From positions 124,001 through 188,000 of the forward strand of contig NZ_JACNML010000005.1 of NCBI RefSeq assembly GCF_020005365.1: a stretch of 64,000 nucleotides of DNA, in the 5' to 3' direction. This document shows positions 1-8,190 of this stretch, in pieces (position 1 is the stretch's first letter; each line of letters starts with the position of its first letter). The translations under genes and the position numbers were made by a program. The stretch is from Kangiella shandongensis (GTDB taxonomy: Bacteria > Pseudomonadota > Gammaproteobacteria > Enterobacterales > Kangiellaceae). The notes under the pieces were generated by a model, which saw nothing but the letters and a program-made list of their open reading frames with translations, made no database searches and was not told the DNA's origin.

Positions 1-93
1 CTGAGAAAAATCCGTAAAGGAAAATCTACAACCGTTTGGGAGACCATCATGTTGGACTGGATGAACATCAAACGGTTGAAGAAGAAGCCTTAA
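1..93 (+). CDS. C-terminal end of an unidentified protein (cut by window edge)
   Basis: Frame 1 is open from the first base to a TAA at 91-93. It encodes about 30 residues with a very basic tail ending RLKKKP. The gene begins outside the window and too little remains to name a family. It converges on the aminotransferase gene, with only 2 bases between the two stop codons. Confidence 0.5.
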   Translation: MRKIRKGKSTTVWETIMLDWMNIKRLKKKP

Positions 94-95
94 AA

Positions 96-1559
96 CTACA
101 AAGGGCTGAAGTCTTTAAGTGATCGAAGTTCTGGCATGCTCTTTTTCGGACGAAACTCGCCTGAAGTCTGATCAAAATCGTACTCCTGGGACCAAGTTTC
201 AGCATTTTCGATGACTTTGTGGATAGATTCTACCAGAAATTGGGCTTCTTCATCGCTATTAGTTGGGTGTAATGAGACGCGTACCCAGCCAGGCTTGTCG
301 GTTAAATCACCCTGATCGATACGGTTTGTAATTTCATGGCTTTTTAACTGATCGACACCTAATAGCAGGTGACCATAAGTGCCCGCACAGGAACAGCCGC
401 CACGTGACTGGATACCAAACTTGTCGTTGAGTAGTCGGACTAGCAAGTTATGGTGAATGCCTAATACGTAAAACGAGACGATACAGAGGCGATCATCTTG
501 TTGATCTTCGAGGATACGGATATCCGGGTGTTGACGCAGTCCTTCCAGTAAAATCGCCACCAGCTGCTCTTCGCGTTGCTGAATTTTATCGACCTGCATG
601 GCGTCTTTCAGCTTGATTGATAAGGCTGACTTTATGGTTTGTAGAAATGCTGGCGTACCGCCATCTTCCCTTGCCTCGATATTATCGAAAAACCGATGTT
701 CACCCCATGGGTTGGTCCAGGAGACAGTACCGCCGCCCGGCTGATCTGGGACTTTGCAATCATAAAGCTTGTCGTCAAAAATCAAAATACCGCTACTGCC
801 AGGCCCGCCTAAAAATTTATGCGGTGACATAAAGATCGCATCCAGACGTTGCGCCGGGTTCGCTGGGTGCATATCAATATCGACATAAGGCGCGGAAGCG
901 GCGAAGTCGACAAAACACAGACCGTCATACTCATGCATGATTTCGGCCATCTCATGGTAAGGCGTGGTGATGCCGGTAACGTTACTGCAGGCGGTAAAGG
1001 AGCCAATTTTAACTGGGCGCTCTTTATACTGCTCGAGCAGTTGGCGCATATGCTTGAGATCGGGACGCCCATCATCATCCGAACGAACAATCTCCAACGT
1101 CACTTCACATTCATGCCAGGTCGTCTGGTTGGAGTGGTGCTCCATATGAGTCACCAGCACCAGAGGTTTTTCGTGCTCTGCGATATCGAGTCGTTCACGC
1201 CACTTTTCCGGAACACGTAGGCCCAGCATGCGCTGGAACTTGTTGATAACCAGCGTCATTCCTGAGCCGGCGGCAATCAAAACGTCGCTATCGTGTGCAT
1301 TGACGTGCTGCTTAATGATTTTCTGTGCATCGTGATAGGCTTCGGTCATGGTGGTGCCGGTGAGCGTGGTTTCCGTATGCGTATTGGCGACATAGGGGCC
1401 TAACTCATTGATAATAAACTCTTCAATGGGACGGTATAAGCGCCCGCTGGCGGTCCAGTCGGCGTACAGAATATCTTTACTGACGTTATGTTCGGAGTAA
1501 TCGTGTTGTTCCCCGATAATATGTTGTCGAAAGCGCGAAAAGTGCTCGGTTAAGCTCAT
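96..1559 (-). CDS. Class V aminotransferase / cysteine desulfurase-like PLP enzyme
   Basis: A 487-residue fold-type I PLP enzyme of the aminotransferase class V family. The Schiff-base lysine lies in SPHKFLGGPGSSG (about residue 248), and a C-terminal SRGGCSCAGTYGH segment carries cysteines where cysteine desulfurases hold the catalytic Cys. The family moves amino groups or sulfur from cysteine. At 487 residues it is longer than the roughly 400 of IscS or SufS, and no suf or isc genes are nearby, so I do not call it SufS. It looks monocistronic. The exact substrate is unknown. Confidence 0.85.
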   Translation of the reverse strand: MSLTEHFSRFRQHIIGEQHDYSEHNVSKDILYADWTASGRLYRPIEEFIINELGPYVANTHTETTLTGTTMTEAYHDAQKIIKQHVNAHDSDVLIAAGSGMTLVINKFQRMLGLRVPEKWRERLDIAEHEKPLVLVTHMEHHSNQTTWHECEVTLEIVRSDDDGRPDLKHMRQLLEQYKERPVKIGSFTACSNVTGITTPYHEMAEIMHEYDGLCFVDFAASAPYVDIDMHPANPAQRLDAIFMSPHKFLGGPGSSGILIFDDKLYDCKVPDQPGGGTVSWTNPWGEHRFFDNIEAREDGGTPAFLQTIKSALSIKLKDAMQVDKIQQREEQLVAILLEGLRQHPDIRILEDQQDDRLCIVSFYVLGIHHNLLVRLLNDKFGIQSRGGCSCAGTYGHLLLGVDQLKSHEITNRIDQGDLTDKPGWVRVSLHPTNSDEEAQFLVESIHKVIENAETWSQEYDFDQTSGEFRPKKSMPELRSLKDFSPL

Positions 1560-1672
1560 AAGGTTAACACTGAAGAATAAATATTAATGATTGCTAATAT
1601 AACTTTAGTGGCAACGGGAAGCAAGCCTAGCAGACGCTGGTTGGTGTAGTTTTTGTTGCAACACCTGATCAA

Positions 1673-2137
1673 TCACTGTTGGTAGGCATCGAAACTCTTG
1701 GCCCCGTGCGGTCGCATCCCGCGCCCCATGCGGATCTGTAAAATGGCTTCTGTGGTGACCGTTGGGGTCGACTCTTTAAACTGCTGCCTGAAGTATGGGT
1801 TGTCATAAGAGCTTTGCTGGCACTGGCCATTATCGCAGGTGAGACGGATAATTTTATCGGAACTGCTGTTAATCGGTTGCTCGGTGATCATTTGCTGCCT
1901 GAGAACAACAAACCAGTCGAGTTGTTGTTGACGAGTGAGTTTTGCAGCATGTTGCAATGCCAGTTGACGGGCTTGCTTTTGGTCGTCCTTTAGCAGCTTG
2001 TAGTGGACACGGTATAAATTGTCATTGACCTGGGCGTGATAAGGGCCGGAACCAGTGGCTGTTGTAGGATTATAGCGATACTGGGTAGCGCAGCCCCCTA
2101 ATACTATCATGATGAAAATCAGCAGCGTATTTTTCAT
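1673..2137 (-). CDS. Small lipoprotein, third gene of the ECF sigma operon
   Basis: A 154-residue protein with a signal peptide and lipobox LGGC near residue 15, so it is probably a lipid-anchored envelope protein. The mature part is rich in Gln and polar residues and matches no family I recognise. It starts 10 bases after the anti-sigma gene on the same strand and is likely co-transcribed. It may be an envelope effector or sensor accessory of that sigma system; this is inferred from position only. Confidence 0.7.
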   Translation of the reverse strand: MKNTLLIFIMIVLGGCATQYRYNPTTATGSGPYHAQVNDNLYRVHYKLLKDDQKQARQLALQHAAKLTRQQQLDWFVVLRQQMITEQPINSSSDKIIRLTCDNGQCQQSSYDNPYFRQQFKESTPTVTTEAILQIRMGRGMRPHGAKSFDAYQQ

Positions 2138-2147
2138 AGTCTATTTA

Positions 2148-2873
2148 TTAATGAACCTTCCACTGTGCCTCAATCGCTTGCGATTCTTGCTCCTGGTTGA
2201 GGAATTGACCCTGTATCATGGAGTCTACAAGCTTATCGAGCGCTGGATCAACAGAAGCTGTCTGATATTGAGCCGGATCGGATAATGCTAAAGGCATCCG
2301 TGAGTGCAGCTGCCATGAACCGTTCTGCTGGCAGGCGATATTCATATGGGAAGTGGTCCCGGAGCTTAAAGCAAAAATGCGGCAATAGTGGTCGCTCTTG
2401 TTTTTGAAGCTGGCTTTTGGGAATATTTCCCAGCTTGAGTTCAGCGCTGCCGATTGACCGCTGGGGGCGGTATCAAGTAATTGAGCAACCTCGCTCCAGG
2501 CCAGTTCATTGTTCTGTTTATCAGCCGTGAAATAGGTACCGACGGTTAATCCCAGTGCTAATACCAAAACGGCGGCGATGGCGGCATGCTCTCGAACCGT
2601 TTGTTTAACACGACGCCACAGTGGGAATGACACGACATTATCCGACGGGGCCTGGGTTTCAGACTGCTGTAGCAAACGTTCGGTAGCCGCTGGAACAGGT
2701 TTTTCGTCAATGGCATGAATGGTGCTGCGCACGCTATGATCGAGCATATTGAGTTCTGCAATACGATCGGTGAGAGATTCATCCTCGGCAATACGATCAC
2801 GAATGGCGTTCATTTCGTCGTGTGATAACTCGTTGTCTATAAAAGCACAAAGCTTTTCATCAGAAATTGTCAT
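2148..2873 (-). CDS. Transmembrane anti-sigma factor
   Basis: A 241-residue protein. The N-terminal segment (CAFIDNELSHDEM..., residues 9 onward) resembles the cytoplasmic sigma-binding domain of anti-sigma factors. One membrane helix lies at about residues 96-115, followed by a C-terminal domain outside the membrane. The start overlaps the sigma factor stop (ATGA), the usual coupling of a sigma factor to its antagonist. The N-terminal domain probably holds the sigma factor at the membrane until an envelope signal arrives. The full zinc-binding HxxxCxxC motif is not evident. Confidence 0.8.
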   Translation of the reverse strand: MTISDEKLCAFIDNELSHDEMNAIRDRIAEDESLTDRIAELNMLDHSVRSTIHAIDEKPVPAATERLLQQSETQAPSDNVVSFPLWRRVKQTVREHAAIAAVLVLALGLTVGTYFTADKQNNELAWSEVAQLLDTAPSGQSAALNSSWEIFPKASFKNKSDHYCRIFALSSGTTSHMNIACQQNGSWQLHSRMPLALSDPAQYQTASVDPALDKLVDSMIQGQFLNQEQESQAIEAQWKVH

Positions 2874-3376
2874 GCTAATATCCTCATATCATGATCGTTG
2901 AACCAGTCCACCATCGCCGAACGCGCCCTCGACAGGCGACTCATTACGGTACCGACAGGAATATTTAACGTTTCGGAAACTTCTTTATAACTGAGTCCCT
3001 CAACTACCACTAGCGACAGGATAGAGCGCTGCTCTTCGGGTAACTGATTCATGGCGCGTTGCACCTGATTCAGCGTAATTTGGTTGGCAATGGTTTTATC
3101 GCCGTCGATTGCAGATTCCTGTAATTCAGGTTTTTCAGTAGCAGCCTGACGTACCTTGCGTGAGCGATACTCATCGATCCACAGATTGCGACAGACGCGA
3201 AATGCCCACTTGGTCAGATTGGCATCATCAGGAACCCCTTTGTCGAGGAGGCGCTCCAATGTATTTTGCATCAAATCATCTGCGTCGTAATCTGAGCCGG
3301 TTAGGGAAAAGGCAAAGCGCCGAATCGCCGGGATCAGTTCTCGCAGTTGCTTTGTCATTTGAAGCTGTTTATTCAT
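2870..3376 (-). CDS. ECF-family RNA polymerase sigma factor
   Basis: A 168-residue sigma-70 protein of the ECF group. Region 2 includes DYDADDLMQNTLERLL (about residues 29-44) and the DNA-contacting WAFRVCRNLWIDEYRSRK. Region 4 includes LPEEQRSILSLVVVEGLSYK and the helix-turn-helix VSETLNIPVGTVMSRLSRAR. It heads a three-gene operon with an anti-sigma factor and a lipoprotein, and diverges from a secreted subtilase gene with about 135 bases between the two starts. The protease may be in its regulon, but I did not identify a matching promoter. Confidence 0.9.
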   Translation of the reverse strand: MNKQLQMTKQLRELIPAIRRFAFSLTGSDYDADDLMQNTLERLLDKGVPDDANLTKWAFRVCRNLWIDEYRSRKVRQAATEKPELQESAIDGDKTIANQITLNQVQRAMNQLPEEQRSILSLVVVEGLSYKEVSETLNIPVGTVMSRLSRARSAMVDWFNDHDMRILA

Positions 3377-3513
3377 TGTCGAATTAATATTGTGTAGCCT
3401 ATATCAGGAAGACGTTTTATCAATTGAGTTTATTCCCCAGGATTGGGAATTTATACAAGACGCCAAACGTCATTATTGTATAGAGTATAGATCGCCGATT
3501 AATGGGAAAGATA

Positions 3514-4857
3514 ATGAAAAGACACCTTCTTGTGAGTTTGTTTGCGCTTTTCGCAACGATGCAGGCTCAGGCAGCAAGAGATATTGCAGACAAAGCGGTA
3601 CGTGGCATTGGAAAGAAAGTCCAAGATATTCCTGCTGTGTCAAAGAGGCTTGAAAAAATAGAGAAGCTAACGCCCAAGCTTCCTGAGCAGGCGATTGAGC
3701 AGATCAATAAAAATATCGAAGGGCTAGATAAGGCTGCTATAGGCTCACCGGATCCGTTAGCAAAAATGGTCGGTAAACTGAGAGTGGCGGATAAATTGGG
3801 CAACACCGTTCTCGTCGAAACGGAAGTTGAAGACGGTTGGCGTGCAATAGAAAGAGAATGGCTGGTCATTGGCAGCAAAGCCGACACCGCTTTATTAAAA
3901 CAATTGAAAATGGAGATTGTTGAGCAAAAAGAGCTAAAAAGCCTGAATATGACGTTGGTGCGTTTTAAAACTCCGTTGCCGCAAAACGAGAAGACCGTGA
4001 AAGAGATGTTGCCACAGCACTTAAGCCAGCAACTGGGGCGCAATCATATTTATGATGCCAGCCGGGCCGTAGCAAAAAACGATAAACATTCGGCAGCCGC
4101 CAGCATTAAGAAAAACGCCTGTCGAAAAAAAGTGGCGATTGGCATGATCGATACGGCGGTAGAGAAAAAGCATCAGGCTTTTAATAGCGCCACAATAACT
4201 CAGAGAAATTTTATGCCGGAAAATATGGTGGTACCAAAAGCACATGGTACGGCGGTAGCCGGTATATTGGTCGGCGAGGGTGAGCTGACGCCCCTGTTAC
4301 CTAAAGCCGATTTATATGCCGCTTCGGTATTTTATCCGAGAAACGACTATACGCAGGGTGCAACCCTGATGCATTTATTGCAGGCGCTGAACTGGTTGGT
4401 TGAGCAGGATGTAGCGGTTATTAACATGAGTCTAACCGGACCCGATAACCCGATACTCGCGATGGGGATTAAACAGGCGGCGAAAAGCAATGTGGTGTTA
4501 GTGGCCGCAGCAGGCAATGAAGGGCCGGCGGCAACGCCGCGATTCCCGGCGGCGTATGATGAGGTTATTGCAGCAACCGCAGTGGATAGACAGCGAAAGA
4601 TTTATCGGTGGGCAAACCAGGGCAGCTATATCGATTTTTCGGCGCTTGGCGTCGCCGTGCAAACGGCAAGATTGAACAATAGCTATGGACGCGAAAGTGG
4701 AACCTCTATGGCATCGCCAGTTGTGATGGCTAAAGCTGCCTGCGCAGTAAAACAAAAAAACAATAAAAAAACCGTGGTTGAAAGTTTAAAACAGGAAGCG
4801 ATTGATCTCGGGAAGGCGGGAAAAGACGCGGTTTATGGTCACGGGTTAGTAGAGTAA
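3514..4857 (+). CDS. Secreted subtilisin-like serine protease (S8 family)
   Basis: A 447-residue protease. I chose the ATG at 3514 because GGGAAAG lies just upstream and it gives a clean signal peptide (MKRHLLVSLFALFATMQAQA); an ATG at 3502 would add four residues. A propeptide-like region (about 20-190) precedes the catalytic domain. The Asp is in GMIDTAVE, the His in HGTAVAGILVG, the oxyanion Asn in AAGNEGP and the Ser in SGTSMASPVV. All triad residues are present. It is divergent from the ECF sigma operon. Confidence 0.88.
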   Translation: MKRHLLVSLFALFATMQAQAARDIADKAVRGIGKKVQDIPAVSKRLEKIEKLTPKLPEQAIEQINKNIEGLDKAAIGSPDPLAKMVGKLRVADKLGNTVLVETEVEDGWRAIEREWLVIGSKADTALLKQLKMEIVEQKELKSLNMTLVRFKTPLPQNEKTVKEMLPQHLSQQLGRNHIYDASRAVAKNDKHSAAASIKKNACRKKVAIGMIDTAVEKKHQAFNSATITQRNFMPENMVVPKAHGTAVAGILVGEGELTPLLPKADLYAASVFYPRNDYTQGATLMHLLQALNWLVEQDVAVINMSLTGPDNPILAMGIKQAAKSNVVLVAAAGNEGPAATPRFPAAYDEVIAATAVDRQRKIYRWANQGSYIDFSALGVAVQTARLNNSYGRESGTSMASPVVMAKAACAVKQKNNKKTVVESLKQEAIDLGKAGKDAVYGHGLVE

Positions 4858-4886
4858 GCAGCATCCTTGCTGTTGGGGTAGTATAG

Positions 4887-5783
4887 CTATAACTCGACTT
4901 TAAACAGTAGGCTTATTTCATTAGCCGTATAATCGGCAGTCTCAAAATTTGAGCTGGATTCTGTATTTTCCAGTTGAGTGACTAGCGAATATTGTGGCGT
5001 GAAGTAATAATCCCAAGCCAGACGTAATGTGTTGCGACTGTCGTTACGAACCTTACGGATACTGGGAAAGTCTGCTCGATAGTCTCGATCGAAATAGCGC
5101 CACTGAAGTTGTAGCCGGTGGTTGTTATCGTGACCAAATTTATTGGAGAGGGTGGCACGATAATTATCGCCGTCATAACTGAACTCAGGCGACGCCGCAC
5201 GTTCCTCTTCCGCTGAATAACCTAGTGAAAAGAAGCTGTTACCCTGGTTATAGAAAAAATATGAATCGACACCGAGCGCATCGTTAGTGGCGTCACGCTG
5301 AGGGAGAGTATCAAAGGATTTATCAATACGGATAGTTTCCGCGCGAACGAAGATGCTGTTGTTAAACAGCTTCGACAGATAAAAACTGCCACGACTCATA
5401 TCTAAGAAGCTATCACCGGCGAGTTTAGCATCAATTTCGTGCTGGCTGGCACCAACAGTCACAGCAGAAAAGTCATAAGAGACGTCGCCATAGAAGCGAT
5501 GAATCGTTAAATCGAAATCGTCACTGTCTTGATAGTCTGTATCCGAAACATTATAGCCCGCCTTAATATTAAAACGGTCTTCAATAACCCAGTCGCCACC
5601 AAGATCAAGAGAAAGGTAGCGGGCCATGTCACCGCTGCTACTGCGCTGATCGATTTCATCGACTACCAATTCTGAGTTATAAACGGCACCAGCTTCCGCA
5701 GTAAGCTCATAATCCGCTTCAGTTTTTGCTAGAGCCGATGGACTGATGGCCATCAGCGGTAAAGTTAGCAAAAGGTATTTCAT
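4887..5783 (-). CDS. Putative outer-membrane beta-barrel protein
   Basis: A 298-residue protein with a signal peptide (about residues 1-19, cleaved after SALA). The rest alternates polar and aromatic residues in short strands typical of outer-membrane barrels, and ends FKVEL, close to the usual C-terminal aromatic signature. No specific family is recognised. It lies 57 bases downstream of the alanine-rich secreted protein gene and is probably co-transcribed, so the two may act together at the cell surface. Cargo or ligand is unknown. Confidence 0.65.
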   Translation of the reverse strand: MKYLLLTLPLMAISPSALAKTEADYELTAEAGAVYNSELVVDEIDQRSSSGDMARYLSLDLGGDWVIEDRFNIKAGYNVSDTDYQDSDDFDLTIHRFYGDVSYDFSAVTVGASQHEIDAKLAGDSFLDMSRGSFYLSKLFNNSIFVRAETIRIDKSFDTLPQRDATNDALGVDSYFFYNQGNSFFSLGYSAEEERAASPEFSYDGDNYRATLSNKFGHDNNHRLQLQWRYFDRDYRADFPSIRKVRNDSRNTLRLAWDYYFTPQYSLVTQLENTESSSNFETADYTANEISLLFKVEL

Positions 5784-5840
5784 GAATAACTCCCGTTAGA
5801 AAATAAAAGCAGGCCAGCTAGGCTGGCCCGAAATCTATAA

Positions 5841-6602
5841 TTAGCGATCGATGGGTAGTCGATCCTTAATGCTGTCAGCGATATTGTCATCAACAGCATC
5901 TTTAACCGAGCTTTTGATTTCAGCACCGATGGCAGAGCCAACGTTAGTTGCGACAGAGTCTTTAACGCTGGCAGAAACTTCAGCGCCAATATTAACATTG
6001 GCCGAAACGTCTGCGCTATGGTTGAGATCTGAAACAACACTTTGTGCAGTATCCAGCGCATTTGTTGCAGCATCAATACCGGCAGCTGCTGCCTGATTAG
6101 CATTTTCACCAACACGTTGAGTGGCGTCGGCAGCTACTGAAAGACCTTGTTCAGCATGTTCTTCGGTGCTGTTATCGTCCTCGCCGTTGGAATTTTCGGT
6201 ATTTGTGCTGGCATCGACCGCCGTATCAAGGCCAAGAGAAGCTGCGCTATCGGCCGTAGCAGATGCATTATCGGTGGCATCGGCCGCAACGTCTAGCCCA
6301 GACTGTGCTTGAGCTTCAGCAGAACCTTCTGCATTTGCTGTTTGCTCCTGTGCCTGATCTTGAGTGGCATCTAGCTTGGCCTGAGCCTGAGATGCCGCTT
6401 TAGAAGTTGCTTGAACGCCGCTTTTTGCAGACTCATTAGCTTGAGCTGCAACTTCTTGAGTCGATTCGCTCTCTGTCGATAAATCTGCCGAGACAGAGGC
6501 ATCGGCCTGTAAGTTAGCACGAGCTTCTGCTTTTGTAGAAAGCGCGACTTGGCTGGATAACGTTAGTGCAACAAATAGTATCGAATAATTAAAAACTGTC
6601 AT
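5841..6602 (-). CDS. Alanine-rich, low-complexity secreted protein
   Basis: About 253 residues. I start it at the ATG at 6602 because GAGAGGG lies 5 bases upstream and a signal peptide follows (MTVFNYSILFVALTLSSQVA); the upstream ATG at 6632 adds ten polar residues. The mature chain is very rich in Ala, Asp, Ser, Gln and Glu, with imperfect repeats such as VAADAT and SADLSTES. This suggests a long helical or disordered exported protein. No catalytic domain is visible. It precedes the barrel gene in an apparent operon. Confidence 0.65.
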   Translation of the reverse strand: MTVFNYSILFVALTLSSQVALSTKAEARANLQADASVSADLSTESESTQEVAAQANESAKSGVQATSKAASQAQAKLDATQDQAQEQTANAEGSAEAQAQSGLDVAADATDNASATADSAASLGLDTAVDASTNTENSNGEDDNSTEEHAEQGLSVAADATQRVGENANQAAAAGIDAATNALDTAQSVVSDLNHSADVSANVNIGAEVSASVKDSVATNVGSAIGAEIKSSVKDAVDDNIADSIKDRLPIDR

Positions 6603-6690
6603 GATAACCCTCTCTGTTATTTGAACATTCACAAGGGTGACGAAACAGGAGAAGCTTTTATTCTTGGGCCTTAGTAAAAGTGTGAAAAAG

Positions 6691-7367
6691 TTACGGCAGT
6701 TGAGATAGGTAGCGCTCCATTTTGCGGTAGTTCAGAGCTTCGCTAATATGCTTCTGTTCGATGCTGGGCGACTGTTCTAAATCGGCAATAGTGCGGCACA
6801 CTTTTAAAATCCGGTGATAGGAGCGGGCTGAAAGATTGAATCGCTCCAGCGCCTGCGTTAATAAATCCTTAGCCGTGTTACTCAGAACGCAATAATCATC
6901 GACTTCGGAAGCCTGTAACTGGCCGTTGAGTTTTCCCTGACGCTGATGCTGTAGCGTTTGAGCCAGTTCGACACGCTGTCGAATGTCAGCACTGCTCGGT
7001 GTATTGGCAGGATTGCCCTGTAGCAGTTCATCCTGACTGAGCAAAGGAACTTCGACCTGCATATCGATGCGATCCAGAAGTGGCCCGGAAACCTTACCGA
7101 GGTAACGCCGGATTTGATCCGGAGTACAGCGACAATGTTGTTTGCGATTCCCAAAGTGACCACAGGGACAGGGATTAGTCGCAGCGAGTAATAAAAAGTC
7201 AGCCGGGTACTCGGCCTGATGAGCGGCACGAGAAATCGTGACTTTGCCGGTTTCCAGAGGTTCGCGCAGGTTATCCAGAACCTGACGTGAAAACTCAGTC
7301 AGCTCGTCCAGAAACAGAACGCCTTTGTGTGCCAGTGAGATCTCGCCCGGTTTGGGCTGACTGCCGC
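6691..7367 (-). pseudogene. comM: comM (YifB family), C-terminal part, cut by a Tn7-like insertion
   Basis: This is the distal part of a ComM/YifB AAA+ ATPase gene. The frame enters from the transposon end as GGSQPKPGEISLAHKG and continues through the Walker B region VLFLDELTEF, a Cys-rich NPCPCGHFGNRKQHCRC stretch, GPLLDRIDM and the C-terminal Mg-chelatase domain (SARSYHRILKVCRTIADLE). An internal ATG at 7062 would give only a 123-residue fragment. ComM is a hexameric helicase that promotes branch migration during natural transformation. Its N-terminal half is at 29681-30529. With the P-loop separated from Walker B, the protein should be non-functional. Confidence 0.93.
7363..7367. repeat. 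Target-site duplication, left copy (GCCGC)
   Basis: The five bases before the element match the five after it at 29681-29685. Joining 29681 onward to 7362 with one copy restores comM as LIGGGSQPKPGE without a frameshift. A 5-bp duplication is the hallmark of Tn7-family transposition. Confidence 0.92.
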
Positions 7368-7375
7368 TGACAATT

Positions 7376-7490
7376 CTATCGCTTTTTGAGAAAATTTATC
7401 TATTATTTGATGTTTTTACTAACGCTATTTGCGAATATAGCAAGATAAGTGTTGTTGTTTTGCATGATTTACTAGCGATAAATGAGAATG
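7376..7490. repeat. Left-end TnsB-type binding sites (three, spaced)
   Basis: Three 19-bp copies in the same orientation fit the consensus CTAnCGMTAWWTGMGAAWA: 7376-7394, 7419-7437 and 7472-7490. They start 43 and 53 bases apart, resembling the widely spaced sites of the Tn7 left end. The third copy ends 7 bases before the tnsA start and overlaps its ribosome-binding region, so transposase binding could repress the operon. Confidence 0.85.
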
Positions 7491-7497
7491 GATTGAT

Positions 7498-8190
7498 ATG
7501 AAAACTAGCAGGCCAGCAAGGAAAATCACTAAGAATTACAGGAGTTTAACTGGGGTTCACAACAATGTCGGCAATCCTCACTATAGTGATTTTGAGTCAA
7601 GTTTAGAGCGTGATTTTTTTCTGTTGCTAGAATTTGACAGAGAAGTTCAGCAATACAAGGCACAGCCACTGACAATTGTGTTTGAAAATAGCGGTGGTGA
7701 AACGAAGGAATTTACCCCAGATGCCTTGGTCACAACCAAGAATCCAGACAAAGGAATCGTTGAGCATACTTTGTATGAAGTTAAGTACAGAGAGCAGCTT
7801 AAAGATTCATGGTCAGAGTTTAAACCCAGATTTAAGGCGGCAATCCGTTTTGCCAAACTGCATGGCTGGAAGTTCAAGATCATTACCGAAAAAGAAATCC
7901 GTACACCCTATCTGGACAATATTACATTTCTTAAGCCACACTTTAGAGAGACAAGATTTAGCCCCAGAGCATTTCAGATACTCGAATATTTGGCAGAAGT
8001 TGGAGAGTCAACTCCAAGACAGATAATTGAGTCCATGTCGAGCCATAAAATGACACAGGCTGAGCTCTTATTCGCTGTTTGGCAGTTAGTAGCGCGACAG
8101 TACATTCTTGCAGATTTAACAGTCACCCTAACAATGAATTCAAGGATTAAGGTAGCAAAAATATGGGAAGGTTACGTTCACGAAGAGTAA
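7498..8190 (+). CDS. tnsA: TnsA-like transposase endonuclease subunit
   Basis: A 230-residue TnsA family protein, which makes the 5' strand cuts at the transposon ends and works with TnsB. The PD-(D/E)XK-type core is visible: ESSLERDFFLLLEFD with an early Glu, FTPDAL with the metal-binding Asp, and YEVKYR with the Glu/Lys pair. A C-terminal winged-helix-like half (STPRQIIESM...) would contact TnsC or DNA. It starts 131 bases inside the left end and overlaps tnsB by 28 bases. Its presence predicts cut-and-paste movement rather than replicative cointegration. Confidence 0.9.
   Translation: MKTSRPARKITKNYRSLTGVHNNVGNPHYSDFESSLERDFFLLLEFDREVQQYKAQPLTIVFENSGGETKEFTPDALVTTKNPDKGIVEHTLYEVKYREQLKDSWSEFKPRFKAAIRFAKLHGWKFKIITEKEIRTPYLDNITFLKPHFRETRFSPRAFQILEYLAEVGESTPRQIIESMSSHKMTQAELLFAVWQLVARQYILADLTVTLTMNSRIKVAKIWEGYVHEE

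Noticed and set aside
6121-6312. Antisense ORF over the alanine-rich gene
   Set aside because: Low-complexity GC-biased codons create open frames on the opposite strand; no start signals.
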